Below are positions 32,153-40,592 of a DNA stretch of 64,000 nt, piece after piece. The position numbers and the translations under genes are program-made. The notes under the pieces were generated by a model, which was given only the letters and a program-made list of their open reading frames with translations, searched no databases and was not told the DNA's origin. The stretch is from SM23-73-3 sp964580215 (GTDB taxonomy: Bacteria > Zixibacteria > MSB-5A5 > SM1-73). Each line of letters opens with the position of its first letter. The first letter of the stretch is position 1. The DNA is taken from NCBI GenBank assembly GCA_964580215.1, contig CAZOJT010000007.1, forward strand, positions 1 through 64,000, written 5' to 3'.

Positions 32153-33214
32153 TCACCTAAGGAACTGTCCCGGGATCGGTATTTGACAGTAACGACATTT
32201 GTGCCCTTCTAGCTTGTTTTGTGAAATGTAGAATCCTTTTCTCTCTATCAAAAGCTTCTGGCAGTTGTGACAATAAGTGTTTTCAGCAGGATGACCCCAA
32301 ACATTCCCCAGATAAACATATTTCAAGCCCACGTTCTGCCCGATCTCTCTTGCCTTTTCCAATGTTGAAACAGGAGTGGCTGGTATACCAGAAAGTTCTA
32401 AATGGGGAACAAACTGGGTTAGGTGCCAGGGAGTAAATTCTCCTAAATCCTTCTTTATCCAAGAGGCGATCCCTTTCAATTGAGTCTCGTCGTCATTATA
32501 TCCGGGAATTATGTTGGTTATGATTTCCACCCACATGCCCCATTTTTGTTTTGCCCTTTTGGTCATCTCCAAAATTCCTTTAAAATCATCAACGTGGCAC
32601 ATCTTTTTATAAAACTCATCGGAGAATCCTTTTATATCCACTCTGAAAGCATCCAGATAAGGAGCGATCAAATCCAAAGCTTCCGGGGTAATAAAACCGT
32701 TGGTCACATAATTGGTCAAGAGACCATTTTCTTTGGCTAATTTTGCACTGTCTAAGGTATACTCAAACCAGATGGTAGGCTCATTGTAAGTCCACGAGAT
32801 TCCCTTACAATTGTGTCTGTTGGCCATTTCGATTGAATCTTGTGGAGTGATATGCTCCACCTCATGTTTACCCAAATCCATCCTGGCGTGAGCGATGTCC
32901 CAGTTCTGACAGCCGGGGCATCGAAAGTTGCATCCTAAAGTTCCTAAAGACAGCCACAGGCTTCCCGGATAGAAATGAAAAAGCGGCTTTTTCTCGATGG
33001 GAGAAATCATAGAGCAGGAGACCTTAGAATAAATTAGTGAGTAGAGTTTTCCCTGCTTGTTTAATCTGGTATAGCAATATCCTAACTTCTCTGACTCGAC
33101 CTTGCACCTTCGCTGGCAGATATTACATCTTACACTCCCATCAGGAAGCATATGGTAAAGCAGTGCTTCTTTTAGTTCACCAGAAATATCCGTAACCACG
33201 TGATTTCTCGTCAA
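32153..33214 (-). CDS. amrS: AmmeMemoRadiSam system radical SAM protein (AmrS-like)
   Basis: The protein has the features of AmrS: CNICQRRCKVESEKLGYC at the N-terminus, the radical SAM motif CNFRCPGC (in LGTLGCNFRCPGCQNW), SWTYNEPTIWFEY, YVTNGFITPEAL and the ending CHNCQKLLIERKGFYI with a Cys-rich tail. AmrS usually occurs with AMMECR1 and Memo genes; neither is adjacent here. The substrate is not known. A TTG at 33214 with AGAGG before it gives 353 residues, matching the family; the open frame reaches back to 33358 and would add 48 residues of non-family sequence. Confidence 0.9.
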   Translation of the reverse strand: MTRNHVVTDISGELKEALLYHMLPDGSVRCNICQRRCKVESEKLGYCYTRLNKQGKLYSLIYSKVSCSMISPIEKKPLFHFYPGSLWLSLGTLGCNFRCPGCQNWDIAHARMDLGKHEVEHITPQDSIEMANRHNCKGISWTYNEPTIWFEYTLDSAKLAKENGLLTNYVTNGFITPEALDLIAPYLDAFRVDIKGFSDEFYKKMCHVDDFKGILEMTKRAKQKWGMWVEIITNIIPGYNDDETQLKGIASWIKKDLGEFTPWHLTQFVPHLELSGIPATPVSTLEKAREIGQNVGLKYVYLGNVWGHPAENTYCHNCQKLLIERKGFYISQNKLEGHKCRYCQIPIPGQFLR

Positions 33215-33514
33215 AGTTGCCTCTGTTTTTGTTTTCAAATAAAAGCTGAAAAGACCGAAGGTCTTTTTGTTTAGTCTATTCCCCGAATAGCTAATATCTC
33301 CATATTTATCACTTATATAAACAACAATAATTATAAAAGATCTGACACAAAACTGCAAAGATTTTGTATTGAGATTTCAAAGATATTTTGGTTTCATTGT
33401 TATACCGGAATTCAATTTATGTTGAACCACTTTTTTTGTTTTTGAAGGTTGACTTTTGCACTGCCTTATGTTAATTTCCTGAAAGTTTGATCCTAAGGCT
33501 CAAAGGAGTGTTCA

Positions 33515-34015
33515 ATGACCAAAAAATTCAAAGGAAAAGCTTGGGTGGTGGGTGATGACATTGATACCGATCAGATCTATCACGGACAATACCTCCCATT
33601 AACTGATCCCAAAGAGATGGCAAAACATGCTATGGAGTTTGTCCCGGGAATGGAGAATTTTGTCAAAGAGGTCAAGCCCGGGGATATTGTGGTTGCAGGA
33701 AAAAACTTCGCATGTGGTTCCTCGCGTGAACATGCGGTGGTCTGTCTGAAAGAGAATGGAGTAAGCTGTGTGTTGGCAGATTCTTTCGCGCGCATATTTT
33801 ATCGGAATGCAGTCAACCTGGGCTTTCCCCTTCTGGAATGTCCGGGAATTTCTAAAATTGTAAATACCGGTGACGAGGTTGAATTGAATTTAGAAACCGG
33901 AAAGGTAACCAATCTCTCCTCCGGGAAAACGTTAAAAGGACAGCCACCTTCAGGTTTGGAGTCAGAGATTGCCGAGAAGGGCGGGCTTTTGAATTATTTA
34001 AAGGATCGACGGTGA
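33515..34015 (+). CDS. leuD: 3-isopropylmalate dehydratase small subunit (LeuD-like)
   Basis: The 166-residue protein is the swivel domain of an aconitase-family hydro-lyase. It shows VVGDDIDTDQIYHGQYL, the conserved GKNFACGSSREHAVVCLK and DSFARIFYRNAVNLGFPLL motifs, and the final GKTLKG and GGLLNYLK segments. Its length and sequence match LeuD/HacB-type small subunits, which work with LeuC in leucine synthesis or with homoaconitase-like large subunits. No large subunit is adjacent, so the exact substrate is open. CAAAGGAG sits before the start. Confidence 0.93.
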   Translation: MTKKFKGKAWVVGDDIDTDQIYHGQYLPLTDPKEMAKHAMEFVPGMENFVKEVKPGDIVVAGKNFACGSSREHAVVCLKENGVSCVLADSFARIFYRNAVNLGFPLLECPGISKIVNTGDEVELNLETGKVTNLSSGKTLKGQPPSGLESEIAEKGGLLNYLKDRR

Positions 34016-34060
34016 GCACAGCGTCTTCTGGTTGTCTTCATTCGTGCAGCGTTGCCTCTT

Positions 34061-34111
34061 GTAGTTGCCCAATTCATTGGGCAAAAAACGCTCGATAAAT
34101 CGAGCAACTAC
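34061..34111. repeat. TTGCCCAATTCATTGGGC repeat with second hairpin
   Basis: TTGCCCAATTCATTGGGCAA is followed by GCTCGATAAATCGAGC and flanked by GTAGTTGC and GCAACTAC, giving nested inverted repeats. The same pair occurs at 37981-38058, where a CCGCCAAGGCGGG palindrome has inserted between them. Confidence 0.75.
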
Positions 34112-34258
34112 ATCCCCTCACGTGTTTGCAGTTGCGTCGGGAACTCTACTCTTCCGCCTTCGGTGGAATCCTGGAGACTGACGCTTTAAAATGCGTCAGG
34201 TCCGCAGGATCCATAGGAACTAAGGTCCTGATACAGCACAAAAAGTGAAAAAATGTGG

Positions 34259-34287
34259 TTGACACTCAGGGCTGGGGAGTATAATAT
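34259..34287 (+). promoter_or_regulatory. Promoter upstream of the cassette-like island
   Basis: TTGACA (34259-34264) and TAATAT (34282-34287, with overlapping TATAAT at 34280) are spaced by 17 bases. The surrounding CACAAAAAGTGAAAA...TATCAAGTACCTTA sequence is repeated with changes before the catalase gene (35550-35625). A CCCCC/GGGGG hairpin follows at 34365-34385. It sits about 120 bases before the first GTTAGGC box. Confidence 0.6.
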
Positions 34288-34408
34288 ATCAAGTACCTTA
34301 GAGATTGATATGGCTGGATTTATGTGAATGTTTTTGTCGGCATTTAAAGAGTCTTATGCAGAAGAGACCCCCGAGTTGGGGGTCTTATGTGGAACAAGAT
34401 AATCCATA

Positions 34409-34415
34409 GTTAGGC
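34409..34415 (+). other. GTTAGGC recombination-box-like site before the cassette
   Basis: GTTAGGC fits the GTTRRRY core of integron attC/attI sites. It lies 27 bases before the first gene of the island, the position of a cassette junction. A 7-base match alone is weak; it gains weight only with the attC-like site at 35017-35091. Confidence 0.4.
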
Positions 34416-34441
34416 TTAAATATAAGGAAGGATGATGAACA

Positions 34442-35022
34442 ATGAGTGACCTGCTTGATTTCCGTGAAATTGCTGCTGAATGCAATGTTTCCTATGACAC
34501 TGTAAGGCGAACCATCCGGAAAATGGGCAAGGAACTCGGCATTGAAGTAAAGCGTAGGAGAAACAAGAAGGGCACTCTTTCCAATTGCTTGACTATCAAT
34601 AATGCAAACAAACTCATGTCCTACTTCGAGTCAAGAAAGTCGGACACGCATTTTGAAGAGGAGGAGACCGCACTTCAGCGGTTTGGATATTTCTATATTG
34701 TTCAACTTGTTCCAGAAGCAATACCTAACCGTATCAAGCTTGGTTACACTGATGATTTGAAACAACGTCTGCGCGAACACCAAACATCTGCACCAACTGC
34801 AAAGATTTTGTCGCATTGGCCATGCAAACGCTACTGGGAAAAGCTGCTATTGACAGTATCACGAGAGAGAACTGTAAACTTGTTCTTAACGAGGTTTATG
34901 AAGGTGATATCGACCAGTTTCTCAAACGAGCTAACGATTTTTTTGCATTGATGCCAGAGGGTTCAAGCCATCCATTGTTGTCGGATCACTCGCCACTTAA
35001 GAGGACAAAGAAGAAAGCCTAA
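34442..35022 (+). pseudogene. GIY-YIG-like protein with N-terminal HTH, one frameshift
   Basis: The N-terminal 60 residues look like a helix-turn-helix (FREIAAECNVSYDTVRRTIRK). Next comes a GIY-YIG/T5orf172-like nuclease domain (FGYFYIVQLVPEAIPNRIKL, then GYTDDLKQRLREHQTSAPTA and the HWPCKRYWEK segment). At about 34840 the frame shifts by one base in an AAAA run and continues AAIDSITRENCKLVLNEVYE and FLKRANDFFALMPEG to TAA at 35020-35022. Both halves clearly belong to one protein. The stop codon lies inside a GCCTAAC box of an attC-like site, as in integron cassettes. GIY-YIG proteins of this size are common in mobile cassettes; the role is unknown. Confidence 0.75.
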
Positions 35023-35091
35023 CCTTTGGGTTGAGAGGGACTGGCTAAACTCGCTGCGCTTCATAGCCGTAAGTGATCCGAGACGTTAGGT
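35017..35091 (+). other. attC-like recombination site
   Basis: GCCTAAC (35017-35023, RYYYAAC) and GTTAGGT (35085-35091, GTTRRRY) are 75 bases apart and 6/7 complementary. Between them GGCTA (35043-35047) and TAGCC (35064-35068) form a central stem around AACTCGCTGCGCTTCA, a sequence typical of attC loops, with bulged pairs ACT/AGT and GG/CC outside it. The first gene's stop codon overlaps the first box. No integrase gene is in the window. Confidence 0.55.
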
Positions 35092-35113
35092 GGACAAATA
35101 GAGGACTACAAGA

Positions 35114-35311
35114 ATGTCAGAAAATGGAAAGAATAATCATGGTTTATATGGTGAAGGAATGAAAGACTCACAAAAGACGCATAGCGAAGATGGAGTTGAT
35201 CTTACACTAATTCGTTGGATGCTTTCATTGACACCGGAAGAGAGGTTAATAACATTACAAAACAACGTATGGTCTCTTATGAGGTTAAGAAATGGCGCAA
35301 TCAAAACCTGA
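35114..35311 (+). CDS. Small conserved-looking protein of a possible two-gene cassette
   Basis: A 65-residue acidic protein with a C-terminal helix pair: DLTLIRWMLSLTPEERLITL, then QNNVWSLMRLRNG. From memory, short proteins with this LIRWMLSLTPEERL pattern often sit just upstream of a nucleotidyltransferase-like gene, and a remnant of such a gene overlaps its end here. A toxin-antitoxin-like pair is one reading. The start is supported by AGAGGAC. It directly follows the attC-like site, so it would be the first gene of the second cassette. Confidence 0.6.
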   Translation: MSENGKNNHGLYGEGMKDSQKTHSEDGVDLTLIRWMLSLTPEERLITLQNNVWSLMRLRNGAIKT

Positions 35312-35360
35312 TTTTCTTTATATCCTCCGTACATTATCCGGGTTACCGGCAAATCGTTAG
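35292..35360 (+). pseudogene. Truncated start of a nucleotidyltransferase-like gene
   Basis: ATG at 35292 opens a 22-codon frame MAQSKPDFLYILRTLSG that overlaps the upstream gene by 20 bases, then ends at TAG 35358-35360. The start PDFLYILRTLS resembles the N-terminus of small MNT-like nucleotidyltransferases, which continue into a GGVA motif; here that part is absent. A GTTAGGT box (35357-35363 region) follows at once, suggesting that a deletion joined the gene start to the end of a cassette site. Confidence 0.4.
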
Positions 35361-35907
35361 GTGTAAAAAATGTAAATAGAAGAATGGGTCATAAATGATT
35401 TTTTATGAAGAGATATTCCGGGCTCTCGTTGATAACGGACGCCCCGTCCGTTACCATGATATTTTCGTCACGGACGAGGCGTCCGTGACGAACAAAAGGC
35501 GGAATCCCGGTGACCGAAGTTTCATAACGTGTCACAGTTGGGGGTCATGACACAACACAAAAAGTTAAAATAATTCTTGACATTCAAAGCAAATGGGGAA
35601 TAATATGTCTATCACCTTATTCTGTCGCACCTTTAGATCTCTGGCTTAATCGAAGTCGGGTGGGTGAACCGCAAGATGATAAAAATCCCAGGGGAAAAGG
35701 CTTTGAGGACCACGCCAAGGCGTTATAAGTATGGGGAAATTTGGAGTCTTATACGGAATGAAATGATCCCCGGTAAGCTGGCTATTTAAACGTCCTTTGG
35801 GTAAATGACCAGCTACTACTGCTGGACATTTCAAACCGTATACATTTAAGCAATATCATTAGTCGGAAAACCATTAATATGAATTCTTAAAACAAAGGAG
35901 GTTTCAG
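35361..35907. other. Gap before the catalase gene
   Basis: No gene is seen. Palindromes TAACGGACGCCCCGTCCGTTA (about 35433-35453) and CGTCACGGACG...CGTCCGTGACG (about 35467-35490) share a GGACG core. A region at 35545-35625 repeats the promoter element of 34225-34310. The remaining 280 bases up to the catalase gene hold no recognised structure. Confidence 0.5.
35577..35606 (+). promoter_or_regulatory. Promoter copy upstream of catalase
   Basis: TTGACA (35577-35582) and TAATAT (35601-35606) are 18 bases apart within a sequence that parallels the promoter at 34259-34287 (ACACAAAAAGT, GGGGA.TAATAT, CACCTTA). It lies about 300 bases before the catalase start codon. Confidence 0.5.
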
Positions 35908-37419
35908 ATGGAGAAGAAAAAAAAGACCTTGACCAACAACTTCGGGTCACCGGTCTACGATGACCAGAACAGCATCACCGCCGGCATTCCGGGACCTGTT
36001 CTGATGCAGGACGTTCACCTGCTGGAGAAGTTGGCTCATTTCGACCGCGAGCGCATTCCGGAGCGCGTGGTTCATGCCAAAGGGGCGGGAGCTTATGGAT
36101 ATTTTGAGGTCACCCACGACGTTACCAAATACACCAGAGCCAAGCTCCTCTCCGAAGTGGGCAAGCGTACTGAAATGTTTGCGCGCTTTTCAACCGTGGG
36201 CGGTGAAAGAGGCTCGGCAGATGCCGAGCGTGATCCCCGGGGCTTCGCGCTGAAGTTTTACACCGAAGAGGGGAACTACGACATGGTGGGGAACAACACT
36301 CCCGTCTTCTTCATTCGCGATCCTCTGAAGTTTCCGGACTTCATCCATACCCAAAAGCGGAACCCGGGCACCAACCTAAAAGATGCCGACATGTTCTGGG
36401 ATTTTCTTTCTCTGACTCCCGAATCGATTCACCAGGTTACCGTTCTTTTCTCCGACCGGGGCACGCCCAAAACCTACCGCTACATGAACGGATACAGCAG
36501 TCACACCTACATGTGGTATAACAAAAAGAACGAGGACGTCTGGGTGCAGTATCACTTCAAAACGGAGCAGGGCATTCAGAATCTCACCCGGGAAGAGGCT
36601 GATCGAATGAAAAGCGTGGATCCCGACCACGCCACCCGTGACCTATACAAAGCTATAGCTGCAGGCGATTACCCCTCTTGGAGATTGGAGATGCAGATCA
36701 TGACGCCGGAGCAGGCTAAGGACTACCGATTCGATCCCTTTGATATCACCAAAGTCTGGCCTCATGCCGACTTCCCGCCCATCACCATAGGGCGAATGGT
36801 CTTAAACCGTAATCCGGAAAACTATTTCGCCGAGGTGGAACAGGCCGCTTTTTCGCCCGGCAACTTCGTGCCCGGAATAGGCCCCTCGCCCGACAAGATG
36901 CTTCAGGGACGTCTCTTTAGCTATCACGATACCCACCGGCACCGGCTCGGGCCAAATTACCATTTGCTGCCGGTAAACGCACCCAAGGCTTGCCCCATGC
37001 TCAACTATCAGCGGGATGGGTTCATGCGTTTTGATGCAAACGGCGGTGGAGCTCCCAATTATTACCCTAACAGCTTTGGCGGTCCAGCACCCGATCCCAA
37101 AGCGACCGAACCCCCGTTTGAGATAAAGGGGATGGCTATGCGCCAGCCCTACACCCACCCCAATGACGATTTCGTGCAGGCCGGGACTCTGTACCGGAAG
37201 GTTATGACGGATCAGGATCGCAGTCATCTGATCGGCAACATCGTCAGCCATCTGGGCAATGCACAGAAGCGTATTCAGCTTCGCCAGACAGCTATCTTTT
37301 ACAAGGCTGACCCGGATTATGGCCGTCGGGTGGCAGAGGGGCTCAAGCTGAACGTAAAGGAAATCGAGAAACTGGCTAACATGTCGCAGGAAGAGCGGGC
37401 GAAGGCTACGCAGGAATGA
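35908..37419 (+). CDS. katA: Monofunctional heme catalase (KatA-like)
   Basis: The 503-residue enzyme breaks down hydrogen peroxide in the cytoplasm. It starts with the catalase signature GSPVYDDQNSITAGIPGP, carries the distal His in RVVHAKGAGAYGYFEV, the Asn loop MVGNNTPVFFIRDPLKFPD, and the proximal heme Tyr in RLFSYHDTHRHRLGPNY. Length of about 500 fits the small-subunit clade 3 type. AAAGGAGG lies before the start. Its codons are visibly richer in G and C at third positions (GCC, CGC, CCG, GGC) than those of its neighbours, and it sits next to a cassette-like island, so acquisition by transfer is likely. Confidence 0.96.
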   Translation: MEKKKKTLTNNFGSPVYDDQNSITAGIPGPVLMQDVHLLEKLAHFDRERIPERVVHAKGAGAYGYFEVTHDVTKYTRAKLLSEVGKRTEMFARFSTVGGERGSADAERDPRGFALKFYTEEGNYDMVGNNTPVFFIRDPLKFPDFIHTQKRNPGTNLKDADMFWDFLSLTPESIHQVTVLFSDRGTPKTYRYMNGYSSHTYMWYNKKNEDVWVQYHFKTEQGIQNLTREEADRMKSVDPDHATRDLYKAIAAGDYPSWRLEMQIMTPEQAKDYRFDPFDITKVWPHADFPPITIGRMVLNRNPENYFAEVEQAAFSPGNFVPGIGPSPDKMLQGRLFSYHDTHRHRLGPNYHLLPVNAPKACPMLNYQRDGFMRFDANGGGAPNYYPNSFGGPAPDPKATEPPFEIKGMAMRQPYTHPNDDFVQAGTLYRKVMTDQDRSHLIGNIVSHLGNAQKRIQLRQTAIFYKADPDYGRRVAEGLKLNVKEIEKLANMSQEERAKATQE

Positions 37420-38069
37420 GCCAAATTAGAAACGTAGTTTTCGTGTACTGTCGGGTCTTGCCCGCCTCGGCGGGTGTGACCCGACAGCCGAGCAATCAGG
37501 TGTCAGGTCACACTCGTGGCAAGCCATAAGCAAGACCTGGCGCAACGCTGAAAGGTGTCATTCTGAGGCGTTAGCCGAAGAATCTGAAATCCGTGACATA
37601 TCGGATTCATTAGATTCTTCACTTCGTTCAGAATGACATGAAGGACGTCACCTCGTCCCGCCAGAGGCGGGACGGCTACCTGCCCTTCTACCCTGATCCC
37701 GCCAGAGCGCGTAGCCGAGGCTTCATGCCTCGACCGGCAAGCCGTGAAGGCTTGCCTACGCGTCCTTTCCAGCGCAGGCTGAAATTCGTCCTGAAGAACT
37801 CAGTCCGAAGGAAGCCTGCGGCTACCCGCCCCTCTCTTTTTCCGACTTCTCTTCTCCAAAATCTCAGGGAATGTCCGGTAAGTATAATATTGACAAATCT
37901 CATGACTTATTATATCCTGGCAAATGTTGATTTGTCAGAATATCTTTGAAAGGGACCCAATTGTCTGTGAACATCAAGAAGTAGTTACCCAATTCATTGG
38001 GCGTAAAACTCCGCTCGATCACCGCCAAGGCGGGATTTTCAATAAATCGAGCAACTACGTCTCATTGCC
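37420..38069. repeat. Large repeat cluster after catalase
   Basis: No gene is present. It contains GTCGGGTC...GACCCGAC (about 37448-37490), a long palindrome of the CATTCTGAGGCG...TTCTTCACTTCGTTCAGAATG type (about 37560-37638) seen in many environmental genomes, CCGCCAGAGGCGGGACGGCTACC (about 37668-37690) and the TTGCCCAATTCATTGGGC-type element with CGATCACCGCCAAGGCGGG inside it (37981-38058). Confidence 0.75.
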
Positions 38070-39452
38070 GTGGAAGTAAAAGTGGGCGTCAGCATAAAGA
38101 AAAAAGACATAGTCGAATTGGAGATATCGGATTTAGCTTACGGTGGAACCAGCGTGGCTAAGGTGGATGGATATGTGGTGCTGGTCTATGGCGGGATACC
38201 GGGCGACGTGGTCAAAGCCGAGATCACCAAGAAAAAAACAAACTATGCCGAAGCTAAGGTTCTTCAGATCATGAAGGAATCTACTCTGAGAACAAAACCA
38301 AGGTGTTCCCACTTTGGCTTCTGTGGCGGGTGCACCTGGCAGAATCTAAAGTACGAGGAGCAACTCAAATTCAAAACCAGACAAGTAAAAGAGAGCTTGA
38401 AACACATCGGAGGTTTTGATGATCCCCCGGTTCAGGATGCTTTGGGCTCTGAGCACGTCTTCTACTATCGAAACAAGATGGAATACGCCTTCTCGCCTCA
38501 TCCAAACAAGAAGCTTGTGCTAGGATTGCATCCCCGAAGAAGATTCGATATAGTTTTCGATCTGAAAGAGTGTTTTCTGCAGTCTGAGATCGCCAACAAG
38601 ATCGTGGATTTTGTTCGCAAATTTGCCAAAGAGAAGAACCTGTCCGCTTATGATCACAGGAATCGATCGGGCTTGTTAAGATTTTTGGTGATAAAAGAGG
38701 GTAAGAACACCGATATGACCATGGTGAATCTGGTCACCTACAAAGGAAGGTTCCCGCCTGCGAAAGATTTCTGCAACACCATTTTTTCAAACTTCCCCTC
38801 GGTCAAAAGCATAGTGAGAAACATAAATTCGAAGGTATCTCAAATCGCCGTGGGAGAGGAGGAGGAACACTTAGGCGGAGAGAGAACCATCACCGAGAGA
38901 CTGGGAAAGTTCATATTTGAGATCTCCAGCAATTCTTTCTTTCAGACCAATCCCAGGCAGGCAGAAAAACTATATCAGATTGTGCTGAACTCGGCAGACT
39001 TGCAAGGAGATGAAGAGGTTCTGGATTTATATTGTGGAAACGGGACTATTTCCTTATTCTTATCCTCTGCAGCAAGAAAGGTAGTAGGTGTGGAGACGGT
39101 AGAGGAGGCGGTGCAAAATGCCAGAAGAAATGCAGAACTTAATAACGTAAACAATTGCCAGTTCATCCGTGGAGAGACAAAAAAGGTACTTAAGGATTTT
39201 GAACAGGACAAAAAAATTCCCCATCTGGTGGTGATCGATCCACCCAGAGCTGGTCTGCATCCTCGTGCGATCCGCTCACTTCTGAATATGAAGCCCCCCA
39301 AGATCGTATATGTTTCCTGTAACCCCACCACTTTGGCAAGAGACTTGAAAATGTTCTGTGAAAAAGATTATAAATTGGAGAACGTTCAGCCGGTGGATAT
39401 GTTCCCCCACACCTATCATATTGAGAGCGTGGCAAAGTTAGTGAAAATTTAA
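38070..39452 (+). CDS. rlmD: 23S rRNA (uracil-5-)-methyltransferase RlmD/RumA-like
   Basis: The 460-residue protein methylates uracil in rRNA (U1939 in E. coli RlmD) or a related tRNA/rRNA site. It has an N-terminal TRAM RNA-binding domain (IVELEISDLAYGGTSVAKVDG), a 4Fe-4S binding set (CSHFGFCGGCTWQNLKYEEQ and a later Cys in KECFLQS), the SAM motif DLYCGNGTISLFL, VIDPPRAGLHP and the catalytic Cys in YVSCNPTTLARD. The exact target uridine cannot be read from the sequence. Start GTG at 38070 gives the full TRAM domain. The next gene follows 45 bases later. Confidence 0.93.
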   Translation: MEVKVGVSIKKKDIVELEISDLAYGGTSVAKVDGYVVLVYGGIPGDVVKAEITKKKTNYAEAKVLQIMKESTLRTKPRCSHFGFCGGCTWQNLKYEEQLKFKTRQVKESLKHIGGFDDPPVQDALGSEHVFYYRNKMEYAFSPHPNKKLVLGLHPRRRFDIVFDLKECFLQSEIANKIVDFVRKFAKEKNLSAYDHRNRSGLLRFLVIKEGKNTDMTMVNLVTYKGRFPPAKDFCNTIFSNFPSVKSIVRNINSKVSQIAVGEEEEHLGGERTITERLGKFIFEISSNSFFQTNPRQAEKLYQIVLNSADLQGDEEVLDLYCGNGTISLFLSSAARKVVGVETVEEAVQNARRNAELNNVNNCQFIRGETKKVLKDFEQDKKIPHLVVIDPPRAGLHPRAIRSLLNMKPPKIVYVSCNPTTLARDLKMFCEKDYKLENVQPVDMFPHTYHIESVAKLVKI

Positions 39453-39497
39453 TCTGCGAAAATCTCATCTTTCATAGAAACAAACCAGGAGAACAAA

Positions 39498-40445
39498 ATG
39501 GAATTTAGATATGATCCCATACAATTCATTTTCGAAAAAGGCGACACTTTCACCAGGCTTTGTGTCCTGGAGATGGTCGATCTGTGGGATACCCCAACCG
39601 GAAAAGATCTGCTTTTGGATTTGTTGAAGACCCAGAAAAAGGATGGTGGTTTTCCCAGCAAGATCGATTCAAACTTCAGCGGGGTAAAGGAGACAGAAAG
39701 AATCGCTCATCTTTTGCTGAAGTGTGGAATGCCAAAAGATGGACTCACGCTGGCAAGCTGTATGAAGTTCCTTTTAAAGAATCAAACCGAAGATGGTGGA
39801 TTTCGGGAGAGTCCGAAACTTAACATACCCCCAGAGGTAATCGAACTCTCCAATCAGAAAGGTGTAACCTGGCTGACCGCAGACATGGTGGATCTTTTTC
39901 GACAAATAGGGCAGGAAAATACCAAAGCTTGCCAGAAAGCAATTAACTGGCTACGAAAAATGGAGATTCCTGAAGGAGGATGGGGGTTATTTGAGGAGGA
40001 TGAAGAAATTGATCCCGACTCAAGTGCCCAGATTACTTTTTTGATGAAAGACTTACTTGGTGAGGAGGACACTCTATGTAAGCGAGGTATCGCTCTGTTT
40101 AAAAAGCATCTTGATCAAGTGGCACAGGATGCTCAAGCAGGCTTCTGGGACAGAAAAGGAGAAAAGGAGGAAAACGAAGTTTATCATTTGACTCATCTTT
40201 TAGGACAATCCATATTTTCCGGAAAAAGGGTGGCGGATGCAGGATATAATTTCAAAGACAAAAGGGTGAAAAAGATCCTCGAGGCGATAATCGCAATACA
40301 AAGAGAAGATGGTGGCTTCAGGCCTTACTGGTCGGAGAAAAGCGATCCTTTGTACACCGGGATCGTTTTGAAGATCTTCTTCTGGGTAGGGGCAATGGGA
40401 AAAAAGAAGATCAAATCTATGATTGAGAAAGTTGTTTTCGAGTAG
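39498..40445 (+). CDS. Alpha/alpha-toroid protein with prenyltransferase/squalene-cyclase-type repeats
   Basis: The 315-residue protein contains repeats of the pattern found in terpenoid cyclases and protein prenyltransferase beta subunits: LKTQKKDGGFPS, LKNQTEDGGFRES, LRKMEIPEGGWGLFEEDEE and IQREDGGFRPYW, each a helix pair ending in DGGF/GGW. It lacks the DxDD acid motif of squalene-hopene cyclases. Function is unknown; sensing or binding of isoprenoid or other ligands is possible. AGGAG stands before the start. It follows rlmD closely and may be cotranscribed. Confidence 0.8.
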   Translation: MEFRYDPIQFIFEKGDTFTRLCVLEMVDLWDTPTGKDLLLDLLKTQKKDGGFPSKIDSNFSGVKETERIAHLLLKCGMPKDGLTLASCMKFLLKNQTEDGGFRESPKLNIPPEVIELSNQKGVTWLTADMVDLFRQIGQENTKACQKAINWLRKMEIPEGGWGLFEEDEEIDPDSSAQITFLMKDLLGEEDTLCKRGIALFKKHLDQVAQDAQAGFWDRKGEKEENEVYHLTHLLGQSIFSGKRVADAGYNFKDKRVKKILEAIIAIQREDGGFRPYWSEKSDPLYTGIVLKIFFWVGAMGKKKIKSMIEKVVFE

Positions 40446-40447
40446 TA

Positions 40448-40532
40448 GTAGGGGCAATTCATGAATTGCCCCTACAAGCTCTTGAGAGGAAGAAAGCCCA
40501 AACTTTGGGCGATGGCAGAGCATCGCCCCTAC
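40448..40532. repeat. Palindromes between convergent genes
   Basis: GTAGGGGCAATTC directly followed by its inverse GAATTGCCCCTAC form a perfect 28-base palindrome around ATG/CAT (40448-40475). A second hairpin, GGGCGATG...CATCGCCC, lies at about 40508-40528. They separate the toroid gene from the convergent regulator and may terminate both. Confidence 0.75.
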
Positions 40533-40592
40533 GGTAAGGAGGACAACAAAAAATACCACCCGAAGGTGGCATTGAGAAAGGCAATTTAAAAT

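Noticed and set aside
34982..35080. CGGATCACT/AGTGATCCG inverted repeat around the attC-like site
   Set aside because: A 9-bp match exists (34982-34990 with 35072-35080), but it crosses the attC boxes and would form a pseudoknot-like arrangement not expected for attC. Kept only as a note.
35292..35363. A second complete attC site after the small gene
   Set aside because: GTTAGGT is present, but no RYYYAAC partner with a matching stem was found upstream. At most a truncated site remains.
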